A DNA stretch of 64,000 nucleotides, taken from contig NZ_CP177357.1 in assembly GCF_046845755.1 (NCBI RefSeq), positions 1,798,001-1,862,000 on the forward strand, read 5' to 3'. How positions within the stretch are numbered: the stretch's first letter is position 1; each line of letters opens with the position of its first letter. Position numbers and translations under genes: made by a program. Origin of the DNA: Rubrivirga sp046845755 (GTDB taxonomy: Bacteria > Bacteroidota > Rhodothermia > Rhodothermales > Rubricoccaceae). This document shows positions 1 to 7,325 of this stretch, one piece after another. Under the pieces are notes generated by a model, which worked only from the letters and a program-made list of their open reading frames with translations, ran no database searches and was not told the DNA's origin.

Positions 1-1884
1 GTGGTCGCGGTCCGTGTTGCGGCGGACGAGGGGGTTGACCTCGCCGAGCTTGACCGACGCCTTCTCGCGCACGAAGCGGAGCAGGCCCCAGGCGTTGAGG
101 TCGGAAAACTCCTGGCGGTAGCCCGCCAGCAGGCCCTTGGCGACCTGGAGCTGCAGAACCGTGTTGTCGCCCTCGAACGTCGTGAAGATGTCGGAGTCGG
201 CCTTGCGGTGGGCGATCCGCGCGGACCACCGGAAGCCCTCGCCGCCGGTCGCCTCGCGCGCCTCCTGTAGCGTCCGCGTGGCGTGCCACGAGGCCATGGC
301 CTTGAGCGCCGCCGCGCGCCCCTCGATCTCGCGCGTGTCGCCGCCGGGCTTGAGCGCCGCGAAATCCTGGGACAGCTGGGTGAGGGCGAACGACAGGCCG
401 TAGCTCGTCGCCACGAGCGGGAGCAGGCGGCGCTGGTGGCTGAGGTAGTCCAGGATGACGACCTCGTCGCCTCCGGCGGGGCCGAACTGGCGCCGCCGCG
501 CGCCGTAGCGGACGGCGACCGTCAGGCCCGCCTTGGCGGCCGAGTTGGCGCCCGACCCGACGGCGATCCGCCCGCCGACGAGCGTGCCGAGCATCACGAA
601 AAAGCGCTTGCCCGCGCTCGGGATCGGGCTCGTGTAGGTGCCGTCGGCGTCGACCTGGGCGTACTTGCTGAGCAGCGCGGTCCGGGGCACGCGGGCGCCG
701 TCGAACCAGAGCTGGCCGTTGTCGACGCCGTTGAGTCCCATCTTGTGGCCGCTGTCACCGATGCGGACGCCCGGGGCGGGCTCTCCGTCCTCGGTCCGGA
801 TGGGGACGACAAAGGCGTGGACCCCGTACTCCTCGCCGTCGATGCAGAGCTGGGCGAAGACGGTCGCGAGGCGGCCGTGCGCGGCGGCGTTCCCGATCCA
901 CTCTTTGTGGTCGCGGTCCGTCGGCGTCTCGATGACCCACTCGTCCGTCTCGCGGTCGAACGTCGCCATCGTCTCGAGCTCGCGGACGTTCGAGCCGTGG
1001 CCGCGCTCGGACATGGCGAAGGCGCCGGGCAGCGCGAGCGTGCCGATGGGGGGGAGCAGCTCGCGGCGCTGCTCGTCGCTGCCGAGCGCGTTGACGCTGC
1101 CGCCCCACAGCCCGAACTGGACGCCAAACTTGACGACCAGGCTGAGGTCGTGCGTGGCGATGATCTCGAACGCCGCGATAAACGCCGCGATGTCGCCCTT
1201 GCCGCCGGCCCACTCGGGGTACGCGAGCGCGCCGATGCCCTGGTTCGCCAGCAGTTGCGTCCAGCGGAGCACGATCTCGCGGTACTCCTCCTTCGGGATG
1301 TCGGGCTCGGGGTAGGCGAAGGCCGGGTCGCTCAGCAGGCGGCGGACGCGGTTCTTGACGTCGGCGTGGGGCCCGTCGAGCAAGGCCCGGAGCGGCGCGA
1401 TGTCGAAGGCCGGCGGGCCGGCGCGGCGGTCGACCGACGGCGGGCGGACCTCGACCAAGTCGCGGACGACCTCCTCCCCCACCACGCCCAGCAGGTCCTC
1501 GATCTCGCGCAGCGCCAAGCGGGCCTCGGGCGGCAGGCCCGCCCCGTCGCCGCTGCCCGAGAGGACCGCGAGGTCGGCGCCGAGGTCGGCGAGCGACTTG
1601 TGGCCGAGGTCGGGGATGTGCTCGGCGGCCTGGCGGATGGTGCGGACCCAGCCGAAGTAGGTCGTCGCATCCGGCGGGTTGGCGGGGTCGAGCCACTCGG
1701 CGACCGTCGCGCGGTCGGCGTCGGTCATCCAGTCCTGCTCGGCGAGCCGCTCGCGCGCCGCGGCCACCTCGGCGGGCGTCAGCAGGCCGTCGGCCCAGGC
1801 GACGTACAACAGGGGCAGGACCGAGGCGATGCCCCGGGACAGCGTCGTGACGGGGTGGTCGGGGGCGGTAGGCGAGTCGGCCAT
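1..1884 (-). CDS. Acyl-CoA oxidase/dehydrogenase-like flavoenzyme with N-terminal TerB-like domain (partial)
   Basis: The reading frame is open from ATG at 1884 to base 1 and continues past the left edge, so at least 628 residues are present and the C-terminus is missing. Residues from about 190 onward are an acyl-CoA dehydrogenase/oxidase fold. FAMSERGHGSN is the FAD/substrate loop, GGRIAVGSGAN lies in the helical domain, and FEGDNTVLQLQVAKGLL is the acyl-CoA oxidase signature carrying the catalytic glutamate. Such enzymes desaturate acyl-CoA in beta-oxidation, with O2 or an electron-transfer protein as acceptor. Residues 1-110 are extra: YVAWADGLLTPAE followed by a helical stretch resembles the TerB/EF-hand-like helical fold. 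No close operon partner is visible. The ATG is preceded by C-rich sequence without a Shine-Dalgarno site. The family is confident. Oxidase rather than dehydrogenase is inferred, and the TerB assignment is tentative. Confidence 0.85.
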   Translation of the reverse strand, partial: MADSPTAPDHPVTTLSRGIASVLPLLYVAWADGLLTPAEVAAARERLAEQDWMTDADRATVAEWLDPANPPDATTYFGWVRTIRQAAEHIPDLGHKSLADLGADLAVLSGSGDGAGLPPEARLALREIEDLLGVVGEEVVRDLVEVRPPSVDRRAGPPAFDIAPLRALLDGPHADVKNRVRRLLSDPAFAYPEPDIPKEEYREIVLRWTQLLANQGIGALAYPEWAGGKGDIAAFIAAFEIIATHDLSLVVKFGVQFGLWGGSVNALGSDEQRRELLPPIGTLALPGAFAMSERGHGSNVRELETMATFDRETDEWVIETPTDRDHKEWIGNAAAHGRLATVFAQLCIDGEEYGVHAFVVPIRTEDGEPAPGVRIGDSGHKMGLNGVDNGQLWFDGARVPRTALLSKYAQVDADGTYTSPIPSAGKRFFVMLGTLVGGRIAVGSGANSAAKAGLTVAVRYGARRRQFGPAGGDEVVILDYLSHQRRLLPLVATSYGLSFALTQLSQDFAALKPGGDTREIEGRAAALKAMASWHATRTLQEAREATGGEGFRWSARIAHRKADSDIFTTFEGDNTVLQLQVAKGLLAGYRQEFSDLNAWGLLRFVREKASVKLGEVNPLVRRNTDRDH

Positions 1885-2057
1885 CAGGCGGGGGCGGCGA
1901 GGGAAGGGATCAACCCGCAAGCGCCGCGCAGGGTGCCCGCACCCCAAACTTTCACTCATCGCTGAAAGCTGAGGCCGTTAGCCTCGCGGCTCGCTCGCAC
2001 ACTTGATCCCTGCGTGCACGTGGGGAACGGTCAGCACCGCTAGCACACCTCCTCTGC

Positions 2058-2088
2058 CGTCATCCCCGCGATGGCGGGAATCCAGAAT
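2058..2088 (+). repeat. REP-like palindromic repeat, left copy
   Basis: This is a short imperfect palindrome built on CCCCGCGATGGCGGG with conserved flanks CGTCAT and AATCCAG. Sequences of this CGTCATTCCCGC...GCGGGAATCCAG type are widespread intergenic repeats in many bacteria. It pairs with the copy at 2172-2200 in opposite orientation, with two differences over 29 bp. Confidence 0.75.
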
Positions 2089-2171
2089 GGTGGTTCTTGC
2101 TCGCGTACCGCCTGCCCCGCTTGCGGACAGCGTTATGAGGGTGAAGCCATCACGAGAGGGTGCTCCCGGGC

Positions 2172-2200
2172 TCTGGATTCCCGCCTTCGCGGGAATGACG
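2172..2200 (-). repeat. REP-like palindromic repeat, right inverted copy
   Basis: This is the inverted partner of 2058-2088, read as CGTCATTCCCGC...GCGGGAATCCAGA on the minus strand. Together the two form a BIME/MITE-like unit of about 143 bp. No transposase lies nearby, so any mobility would be in trans. Confidence 0.75.
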
Positions 2201-2249
2201 TCTGCTTAGAGGTGGAGAGATGGCTTGCCGGCCGAGTTCGGGGCACGCC

Positions 2250-3377
2250 CTACCACCGGGGCGCGCCGTCGGCCGTCGTCGCCAGCAGCGCGAAGTACTG
2301 GCGGCCCCGTGGCGTGGGCTGATACGTGAACCGCTTGCGCAGCAGCATCTGATTCGTGCTCCCGTCGGTCAGCCAGACGCCCAGGGCCACGCCCTCGAGC
2401 GTGAGCTGGTCGACCGGGTTCGGGGCGACCTCGACGCCGATCGGGACGCCCTCCTGGGAGAACGTCACGCGCCAGCCGGGGACGGACGCCGTGTCGGCGG
2501 CGGCGGCCTCGGGGCCGAGCCAGGGGTACCGCGCGAGCAGGTCGAGCGGGCGGCCGCCGGGGAGGTCGACGACGTAGCCCTCGTCCAGGCTGCGGACGAA
2601 CTCGGGGAACGAAAGTGTGGGGTCCTCCTCCAGCGCCAGGAACAGCTCGGCGGGCGGGACCCCGGCGAGGTTGGTGCCGAAAAACAGGCCGTGGAGGTCG
2701 TTCGTACCGTAGTACTCCTCGAACCAGCGGCCCTCGTGCTCATTCAGCATCAGCGCGATCTCGAGGTGGACGTGGGCGCGCGAGCGCCCCAGCCCGCGCC
2801 CGGTGTAGCCCATCTTGCCGAGCGTCCCGCCCCTCGCAACCGGCTCGCCCTCGGCGACGGTGACGTCGGCGAGGTGAGCGTACAGGCTGTACACCGGCGA
2901 GCCGCTCCAGTCGTGCTCCACGACGACGTACTTCCCGTAGCTCGAGGCCCCGGCACTTTCGTTGACGTACGCGACGCGGCCCACGTCGATGGCGAAGACA
3001 GAGTCGACGGGCTCGCCGTCGGCGTCGCGGCCGGTCGGCGCGATGTCGATGCCCTCATGGACCCGGCGGAAGGTGCGCAGGCCGAAGATGGTCGGGACAG
3101 GGTCGCGGACGAATCCGTACTGGCCGCCCTCCCACTTCTCCGGCCGCAGGCTGTCGACGGTCGTGTTCAAGCCCTGGTAAAACCGATCGGGGGCGTCGGT
3201 CAGGAGCGCGCGGTTGGCTGTCGGCAGGACGAGGTCGAGCGCGACGGGCTCGCGCGGCCCGGGCTCGCGGTCGGCGGCCTCGGCGGGCGCGACGGCGACG
3301 GGCGGGTCCGGCCGGTCGGAGGGGTCGGCGCAGCCGGCGGCGAGGGCGAGCGCGGCGAGCAAGAGGAGGCGGGACAT
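2250..3377 (-). CDS. M23-family peptidase-like lipoprotein
   Basis: This 375-aa protein starts with a lipoprotein signal, a hydrophobic run ending in LALAAGC (Cys at about residue 16), so it is probably anchored in the outer membrane or periplasm. The middle carries the LytM/M23 zinc-peptidase core: HEGIDIAP near residue 106 (His and Asp ligands), GKMGYTGRG, and HVHLEIAL near residue 200 (the HxH ligand pair). M23 enzymes cut peptidoglycan peptide cross-links. About 130 residues follow the catalytic core and I do not recognise a domain there. The gene is divergent from the cytochrome gene at 3499. Start at ATG 3377 is fixed by the signal peptide. The family is confident. Whether it is an endopeptidase or a non-catalytic LytM factor is open, although the zinc ligands look intact. 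Confidence 0.88.
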   Translation of the reverse strand: MSRLLLLAALALAAGCADPSDRPDPPVAVAPAEAADREPGPREPVALDLVLPTANRALLTDAPDRFYQGLNTTVDSLRPEKWEGGQYGFVRDPVPTIFGLRTFRRVHEGIDIAPTGRDADGEPVDSVFAIDVGRVAYVNESAGASSYGKYVVVEHDWSGSPVYSLYAHLADVTVAEGEPVARGGTLGKMGYTGRGLGRSRAHVHLEIALMLNEHEGRWFEEYYGTNDLHGLFFGTNLAGVPPAELFLALEEDPTLSFPEFVRSLDEGYVVDLPGGRPLDLLARYPWLGPEAAAADTASVPGWRVTFSQEGVPIGVEVAPNPVDQLTLEGVALGVWLTDGSTNQMLLRKRFTYQPTPRGRQYFALLATTADGAPRW

Positions 3378-3498
3378 GGCGTCGAAAGAAGGGACCGTTC
3401 AACGGCCGTCAGGGCGGGCCCCGTTCCGCCCGCCCGGTGCGAACCGGGCGAACTCGGGTGGGCGCGGGGCGTCCTCCCGACGTCCATCCCACACGTCC

Positions 3499-4032
3499 GT
3501 GTCCCGCGTCCTCGCCGTCGCCCTGCTCTCGCTCGCCGTCGCCCTGCTGTCGCTGCTGATCGCGATGTTCGCCTTTTTCGGCCCGCCCTTCCCGACGGCC
3601 GAGACGTACGCGGCCGAACGCGCCGAGCGCGCGCGCAACGACGAGGCGACGTTGCTCGACCACATGGTGCTGATGCAGCGGTACGTCGAAAAGGCGGCGC
3701 TGGCGTCGGACGCCGGCAACTGGGAGTTGACCGCGTTCTACGCCGACAAGATCTCCGAGCGCGCCGGCCGCGTCATCGACGGAGGCTACGTCGTCGACGG
3801 GATCGACGTGAGCGCGATCGCGGCCGAGGTGGCCGACCCGCGCGCGGACGCGCTCGTGGAGGCCGCGCGCTCCGGCGACGTGGCGCGGTTCGACGCGGCG
3901 TACGAGCAGATGGTTGTCGGCTGCAACACGTGCCACGGGCGCTCCGGGTACCCCCTCGTCCGCATCCAGCGGCCGGACGCCGACATGTACCCGTCGCAGG
4001 TGTTCGGGGAGAGCAGAAGAGAAGAGGAGTAG
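3499..4032 (+). CDS. Membrane-anchored mono-haem c-type cytochrome-like protein
   Basis: This is a 177-aa protein read from GTG at 3499. The start is chosen because it gives a clean hydrophobic N-terminal anchor (VLAVALLSLAVALLSLLIA) while any longer form runs into the divergent M23 gene. The rest is helical and hydrophilic with one CNTCHG motif near residues 142-146, the covalent haem c site. It is therefore probably a periplasmic cytochrome tethered to the inner membrane. The downstream methionine in ADMYPSQVF could be the sixth haem ligand. No oxidase or reductase genes lie nearby, so its redox partner is unknown. The last residues (ESRREEE and the stop) fall in the GA-rich repeat arm that starts near 4014, suggesting that the tail is repeat-derived. 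The haem motif is clear and the exact family is not. Confidence 0.7.
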   Translation: MSRVLAVALLSLAVALLSLLIAMFAFFGPPFPTAETYAAERAERARNDEATLLDHMVLMQRYVEKAALASDAGNWELTAFYADKISERAGRVIDGGYVVDGIDVSAIAAEVADPRADALVEAARSGDVARFDAAYEQMVVGCNTCHGRSGYPLVRIQRPDADMYPSQVFGESRREEE

Positions 4033-4108
4033 AGGGAAGAAAGAGGAGCCCGGGAGCACGTGGCTCCACAATGGACATCGTCTACTCCTCTACCCCTCCT
4101 CTTCTCCT
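4014..4108. repeat. Paired inverted GA-rich arrays between convergent genes
   Basis: The left arm (about 4014-4047) is purine-rich with the core AGAAGAGGAGTAGAGGG. The right arm (about 4081-4108) carries the reverse complement of a very similar sequence (AGAAGAGGAGGGGTAGAGG). They are separated by 33 bp that includes a small GGAGC/GCTCC hairpin. The left arm contains the stop codon of the cytochrome gene and the right arm lies just past the stop of the S46 peptidase. It may act as a bidirectional terminator. It belongs to the heptad-array family described for other loci here, but the unit phase is irregular. Confidence 0.65.
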
Positions 4109-4112
4109 GCCG

Positions 4113-6170
4113 CTACCGCCGGAGCGTGCCCTCGCGGATCTCGGTCACCAGCCCGTTCAGGCCGTAGACGTTGCGGAGGGCCTCGACGACGAGCCGGGTG
4201 TCGACCATCACGTTGCGGCCGCGCTCGGGGGCGTAGATGTAGTCGCGGACCAACCCCTCGATGGTGCGGTCGAAGTTGAGGCCCACGAGTTCGCCGGCGC
4301 GGTTGACCGTCGGCGAGCCCGAGTTGCCGCCGATGGTGTCGGACGTCGACGTGAAGTTGACCGGCGTCGAGAGGTCGAGGTCGTCCTCAGCGTCGAGCCA
4401 GCGCTGGGGCAGGTCCCACTCGCACGGGTCGCTGGCGCCCGACGAGCAGAAGCTGTGGTAGCGGTCGTAGAGGCCGTACATCGTCGTCATCGGCGGCGCG
4501 AGCGTGCCGTTGTAGGGGTAGCCGCGCACGATGCCGTCGGTAAAGCGGAGCGAGAACGTGGCGTCCGGCGGGACGGCGTTGCCGAACGTCGCGAACCGCT
4601 CGCGCCCCAGGCGTCGCGCGACGTCGCGCTCGCGGGCGCTGAGGCCGGCGCTGGCCGACTGGAACGCCTCGATCTCGGGGAGCAGCCCGCGGACGAGCGC
4701 GACGGCCAGGTCGTACTCGGCCTCTTGCGGGTCCGGGGCCGCCGTTGCCGCCAGCGACTCCGCCAGCAGGCGGTCGGCCGCGGCTTGCGCGGACGGGCCG
4801 TCGATACCCTCGGGCAGGGCCAGGCCCTGATCGCCGTAGTAGGCGCGGATAGCGTCGACCTCAGCGGTGAGGTAGGCCCGCTCCAAGATCATCGGGGGGG
4901 TCTCGACGGCGGCGGCAGCCTCGGCGTCGCCCATCGCGAGGGCGCGGGCGCGCTTCATGAGCGCCGAGCCGTAGGCGCGGTGGAAGAGGGTCGGGAAGGC
5001 GCGGTAGGCGGCGGCGTACTGGCGCTTCTCGGCCTGGATGGCGGCCTGCTCGTCGATGAGGGCGGCGGCGGCGGGGCTGGCGGCGCGGAAGTCGCGCTCG
5101 GCGGCGGCGCGGCGGGCGATGATGTAGTCGTCGCCCAGCCCGGCGAGGCGACCGCCATATGCCTTGCGCGCGTTCGACAGCCCGAAGATGCGGCCGCGGA
5201 GCTGGTCCGGCTCCGGGTCCTCACCGGTCGCGAGGTAGGCGCGCAGGGCGGCCTCGCGGGTGCGGATAAAGCGATCCGTCCCCGTGAGCCCGGCGTCGCG
5301 CAGGAACTCGAGCTCGGCGACGGTCAGCCCGCGCGAGGTGCTGCCCGGGTTGCCGATGACGAAGACCAGGCTCCCCTGCTCGACGCCCTGGGCGGAGAGC
5401 GGGAAGTACTCGGGCGTGGCCAGCGGTCGGCCGTCGTCGCCGTAGATGCGGAAAAAGGCGAAGTCGGCGGCGTAGCGGGGGTACGTGAAGTTGTCGGGGT
5501 CGCCGCCGAAAAAGCCGAGCGCGCGCTCGGGCGCCATCACGAGCCGGACGTCGCGGTAGCGGCGGAAAGTGTAGGCCGAGTACCGGCCGCCGTTGTAGAG
5601 CGCGACGATCTGGACCACGAAGTCGTCGGCGTCGGGGTCGGGCGCGGTGATGCCCCTAGTCGCCAGCAGCCGAGCGGTGACGGCGGCCTGGGCCGACTCG
5701 AAGGCGGCCTCGCGCTCGGCGTCGGTCTCGGCGGCGTCGACCGGCGCGGACATCGCGTCGGTCACGTCGTCGATGGCGACGAGCTGGTCCATGTAGAGGT
5801 CGTCGACGCGGCGCTCCTGGTCGAGCGAGGTCGTCGTGAACCCGTTGTCGAGCAGGCCCTCGCCGCCGCGATCGCTGGCGATCACCCAGCTCTGGGCGCA
5901 GTGGTGGTTGGTGAGCACGAGCCCGTTCGGGGAGACGAACGAGGCCGAGCAGCCGGGCATCCGGAGCGACGCGAGCCGGGCGCGGCGGTACCACGCCTCG
6001 TCGGGCGCGAAGCCGTAGGTCTCCTGGAGGTACTCTGTCGGCGAGTCCTCGAAGAGCCACATCTTGCCGCCGTCGAGCGGCTGGGCGCGGACGGTGTCGA
6101 GGGCGGCGCGCTGGGCGAGGGCAGGCGCGGCGAGCGCGAGGACGGCGAGGAGGCAGACGAGCGGGCGCAT
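4113..6170 (-). CDS. S46-family dipeptidyl-peptidase, DPP11-like
   Basis: This is a 685-aa secreted serine exopeptidase starting at ATG 6170, where the signal peptide MRPLVCLLAVLALAAPALAQ begins; an upstream in-frame Met at 6194 is less likely. Peptidase S46 enzymes release N-terminal dipeptides in the periplasm and are typical of Bacteroidota that live on peptides. The catalytic His lies in LTNHHCAQ near residue 90, and the catalytic Ser lies in GGNSGSPTVN near residue 616. Eighteen residues after that Ser is an Arg (GLNFDRTIEG). In this family Arg at this site marks Asp/Glu-specific DPP11, whereas DPP7 has Gly. The length fits the family (about 690-720). A -7-like box TACCTTTTG lies at 6192-6200. 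Family membership is near certain. Specificity is inferred from one residue. Confidence 0.92.
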   Translation of the reverse strand: MRPLVCLLAVLALAAPALAQRAALDTVRAQPLDGGKMWLFEDSPTEYLQETYGFAPDEAWYRRARLASLRMPGCSASFVSPNGLVLTNHHCAQSWVIASDRGGEGLLDNGFTTTSLDQERRVDDLYMDQLVAIDDVTDAMSAPVDAAETDAEREAAFESAQAAVTARLLATRGITAPDPDADDFVVQIVALYNGGRYSAYTFRRYRDVRLVMAPERALGFFGGDPDNFTYPRYAADFAFFRIYGDDGRPLATPEYFPLSAQGVEQGSLVFVIGNPGSTSRGLTVAELEFLRDAGLTGTDRFIRTREAALRAYLATGEDPEPDQLRGRIFGLSNARKAYGGRLAGLGDDYIIARRAAAERDFRAASPAAAALIDEQAAIQAEKRQYAAAYRAFPTLFHRAYGSALMKRARALAMGDAEAAAAVETPPMILERAYLTAEVDAIRAYYGDQGLALPEGIDGPSAQAAADRLLAESLAATAAPDPQEAEYDLAVALVRGLLPEIEAFQSASAGLSARERDVARRLGRERFATFGNAVPPDATFSLRFTDGIVRGYPYNGTLAPPMTTMYGLYDRYHSFCSSGASDPCEWDLPQRWLDAEDDLDLSTPVNFTSTSDTIGGNSGSPTVNRAGELVGLNFDRTIEGLVRDYIYAPERGRNVMVDTRLVVEALRNVYGLNGLVTEIREGTLRR

Positions 6171-6191
6171 GAGGCAGCGGCGGGTGGGGTG

Positions 6192-6200
6192 CAAAAGGTA
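6192..6200 (-). promoter_or_regulatory. Promoter -7 box for S46 peptidase
   Basis: TACCTTTTG on the minus strand, 22 bp upstream of ATG 6170, matches the Bacteroidota -7 consensus TAnnTTTG exactly. No clear -33 TTG is seen. Confidence 0.5.
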
Positions 6201-6337
6201 GCACGGCTCCGGCTCGGCCTCGCTCCGCTGCGGTGGCTTGGGGCGGGTGGCACCCCCTCATGGTTGGCGGCCGATTCGATGGCGGGGTGGTGCCCGAATG
6301 GCACCCCTCACCCTGGCTACGCCGACCTATCGGTTGT

Positions 6338-6358
6338 CCCTCTCCCAGCGGGAGAGGG
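6338..6358. repeat. CCCTCTCCC palindrome
   Basis: A perfect 9-bp stem (CCCTCTCCC with GGGAGAGGG) closes a 3-base loop. It lies 20-40 bp after a CACCCCTCACCCTGGC stretch, an arrangement I recall as a dispersed intergenic repeat in many high-GC bacteria. It could also serve as a weak hairpin between the divergent genes. Confidence 0.6.
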
Positions 6359-6480
6359 GACGCATTGGGTAGGGCGGGCGGACAGGCACGCGGGGTGGCC
6401 TCGTCCCAGGGGCATGCTCCGGGCGGGGGTTGGGAGACGGTGCCGTCCCTTTATTGCGGCTCGACCTCCCCCCCTCCCCC

Positions 6481-7119
6481 ATGCCACATCCTGCCAACGA
6501 CGGCCTGCGCATCTCCGACGCCGGGCTCACGCTCATCGAGCGGTTCGAGGGCTTCAAGCCCGACTGGTACCTCGACCCGGTCGGCGTCCGCACCATCGCG
6601 TACGGCTGGACGGGCGCGCTGCCGGACGGGCTCGCGCCGCCGCTGACGCAGGCGCAGGGCCGCCAGCTCCTGCGCGACACGGTCGGCAGCTACGAGCGCG
6701 CCGTGCGCCGCCACGTGGCCGTTCCGCTGGCGCAGGCGCAGTTCGACGCGCTCGTCAGCTTCACCTACAACCTGGGCGCCTCGAACCTGGCGTCGTCGAC
6801 GCTGCTGCGGCGGCTCAATGAGGGCGACGCGCGCGCGGCGGCCGAGCAGTTCGACCGCTGGGTGCTGGCGGGCGGGCGGGCGCTGCCCGGGCTCGTGCGC
6901 CGCCGCGCGGCCGAGCGGGCGCTGTTCGAGTCGGGAACGGGGCCGAATGACCGGATCGCCGCCAAGCCACCGCGCGCCCTCGAGCACGCGCGCCCGACGC
7001 CCGACCTGCGCGTGCCCGGCCCAGTGCATCCGGAGCCGTCGGCTCCCCTACCCTCCGAGCCGCCGCCCCGCATCCCGCCGAGCCCGCCACCGACGGATCC
7101 GGGCCGGACCGGCTGGTAG
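6481..7119 (+). CDS. GH24 (T4-type) lysozyme with proline-rich tail
   Basis: This 212-aa muramidase of the phage-lysozyme family (GH24) hydrolyses the MurNAc-GlcNAc bond of peptidoglycan. The catalytic triad spacing of T4 lysozyme is preserved: Glu about residue 23 (ERFEGF), Asp nine residues later (LDPVG) and Thr six after that (RTIAYGW). FDALVSFTYNLG and RRRAAERALF are also family signatures. Residues after about 155 form a low-complexity Pro/Arg-rich tail ending PSPPPTDPGRTGW. No signal peptide is seen, so export would need a holin-like route or lysis. Start ATG 6481 follows a strong C/T tract. No other phage gene is nearby. It looks like a domesticated endolysin, a common situation in Bacteroidota. 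Confidence 0.88.
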   Translation: MPHPANDGLRISDAGLTLIERFEGFKPDWYLDPVGVRTIAYGWTGALPDGLAPPLTQAQGRQLLRDTVGSYERAVRRHVAVPLAQAQFDALVSFTYNLGASNLASSTLLRRLNEGDARAAAEQFDRWVLAGGRALPGLVRRRAAERALFESGTGPNDRIAAKPPRALEHARPTPDLRVPGPVHPEPSAPLPSEPPPRIPPSPPPTDPGRTGW

Positions 7120-7132
7120 CCCGAAACCAAGC

Positions 7133-7160
7133 GCGGCCCCGACGTTTCCGTCAGGGCCGC
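7133..7160. terminator. Hairpin between lysozyme gene and tRNA-Ser
   Basis: GCGGCCC-(C)GACG, a TTTC loop, then CGTC-(A)GGGCCGC forms a nearly perfect stem between two converging transcripts. There is no T-run on either side, so it is a likely but not canonical bidirectional terminator. Confidence 0.55.
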
Positions 7161-7162
7161 GG

Positions 7163-7251
<89 letters not shown>

Positions 7252-7325
7252 GACGGGGACCGAAAACTACGCGCGGCGTGCCCCGGTGCCCGGGCCGTCC
7301 GGTGAAGAGTCCCGGAACGCGGGCG

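Larger units (their letters stand above)
1885..2249. other. Intergenic region with inverted repeat pair, no gene seen
   Basis: This is a 365-bp spacer between two minus-strand genes. It holds a pair of REP-like inverted repeats (2058-2088 and 2172-2200) around about 83 bp of unique-looking sequence. I see no convincing small ORF and no tRNA. Confidence 0.6.
6171..6480. other. Intergenic region with promoter and palindromic repeats, no gene seen
   Basis: This 310-bp divergent spacer contains the promoter-like box for the S46 gene, a pair of related stretches with GGTGGCACCCC and GGTGCCCGAATGGCACC, and the palindrome at 6338-6358. The last about 20 bases before the lysozyme start are almost pure C/T. 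I see no credible ORF. Confidence 0.55.

Noticed and set aside
283..1965. Plus-strand frame of about 560 codons at the left edge
   Set aside because: The opposite strand encodes a clear acyl-CoA oxidase. The plus frame has no recognisable features.
2220..6821. A very long plus-strand open frame over the M23, cytochrome, S46 and lysozyme region
   Set aside because: It is low-complexity Arg/Ala/Gly/Asp-rich and antisense to well-recognised genes. High GC leaves few stops in the mirrored frame.
6481..7119. Prophage
   Set aside because: Only the lysozyme is present. No integrase, structural or holin gene lies nearby.
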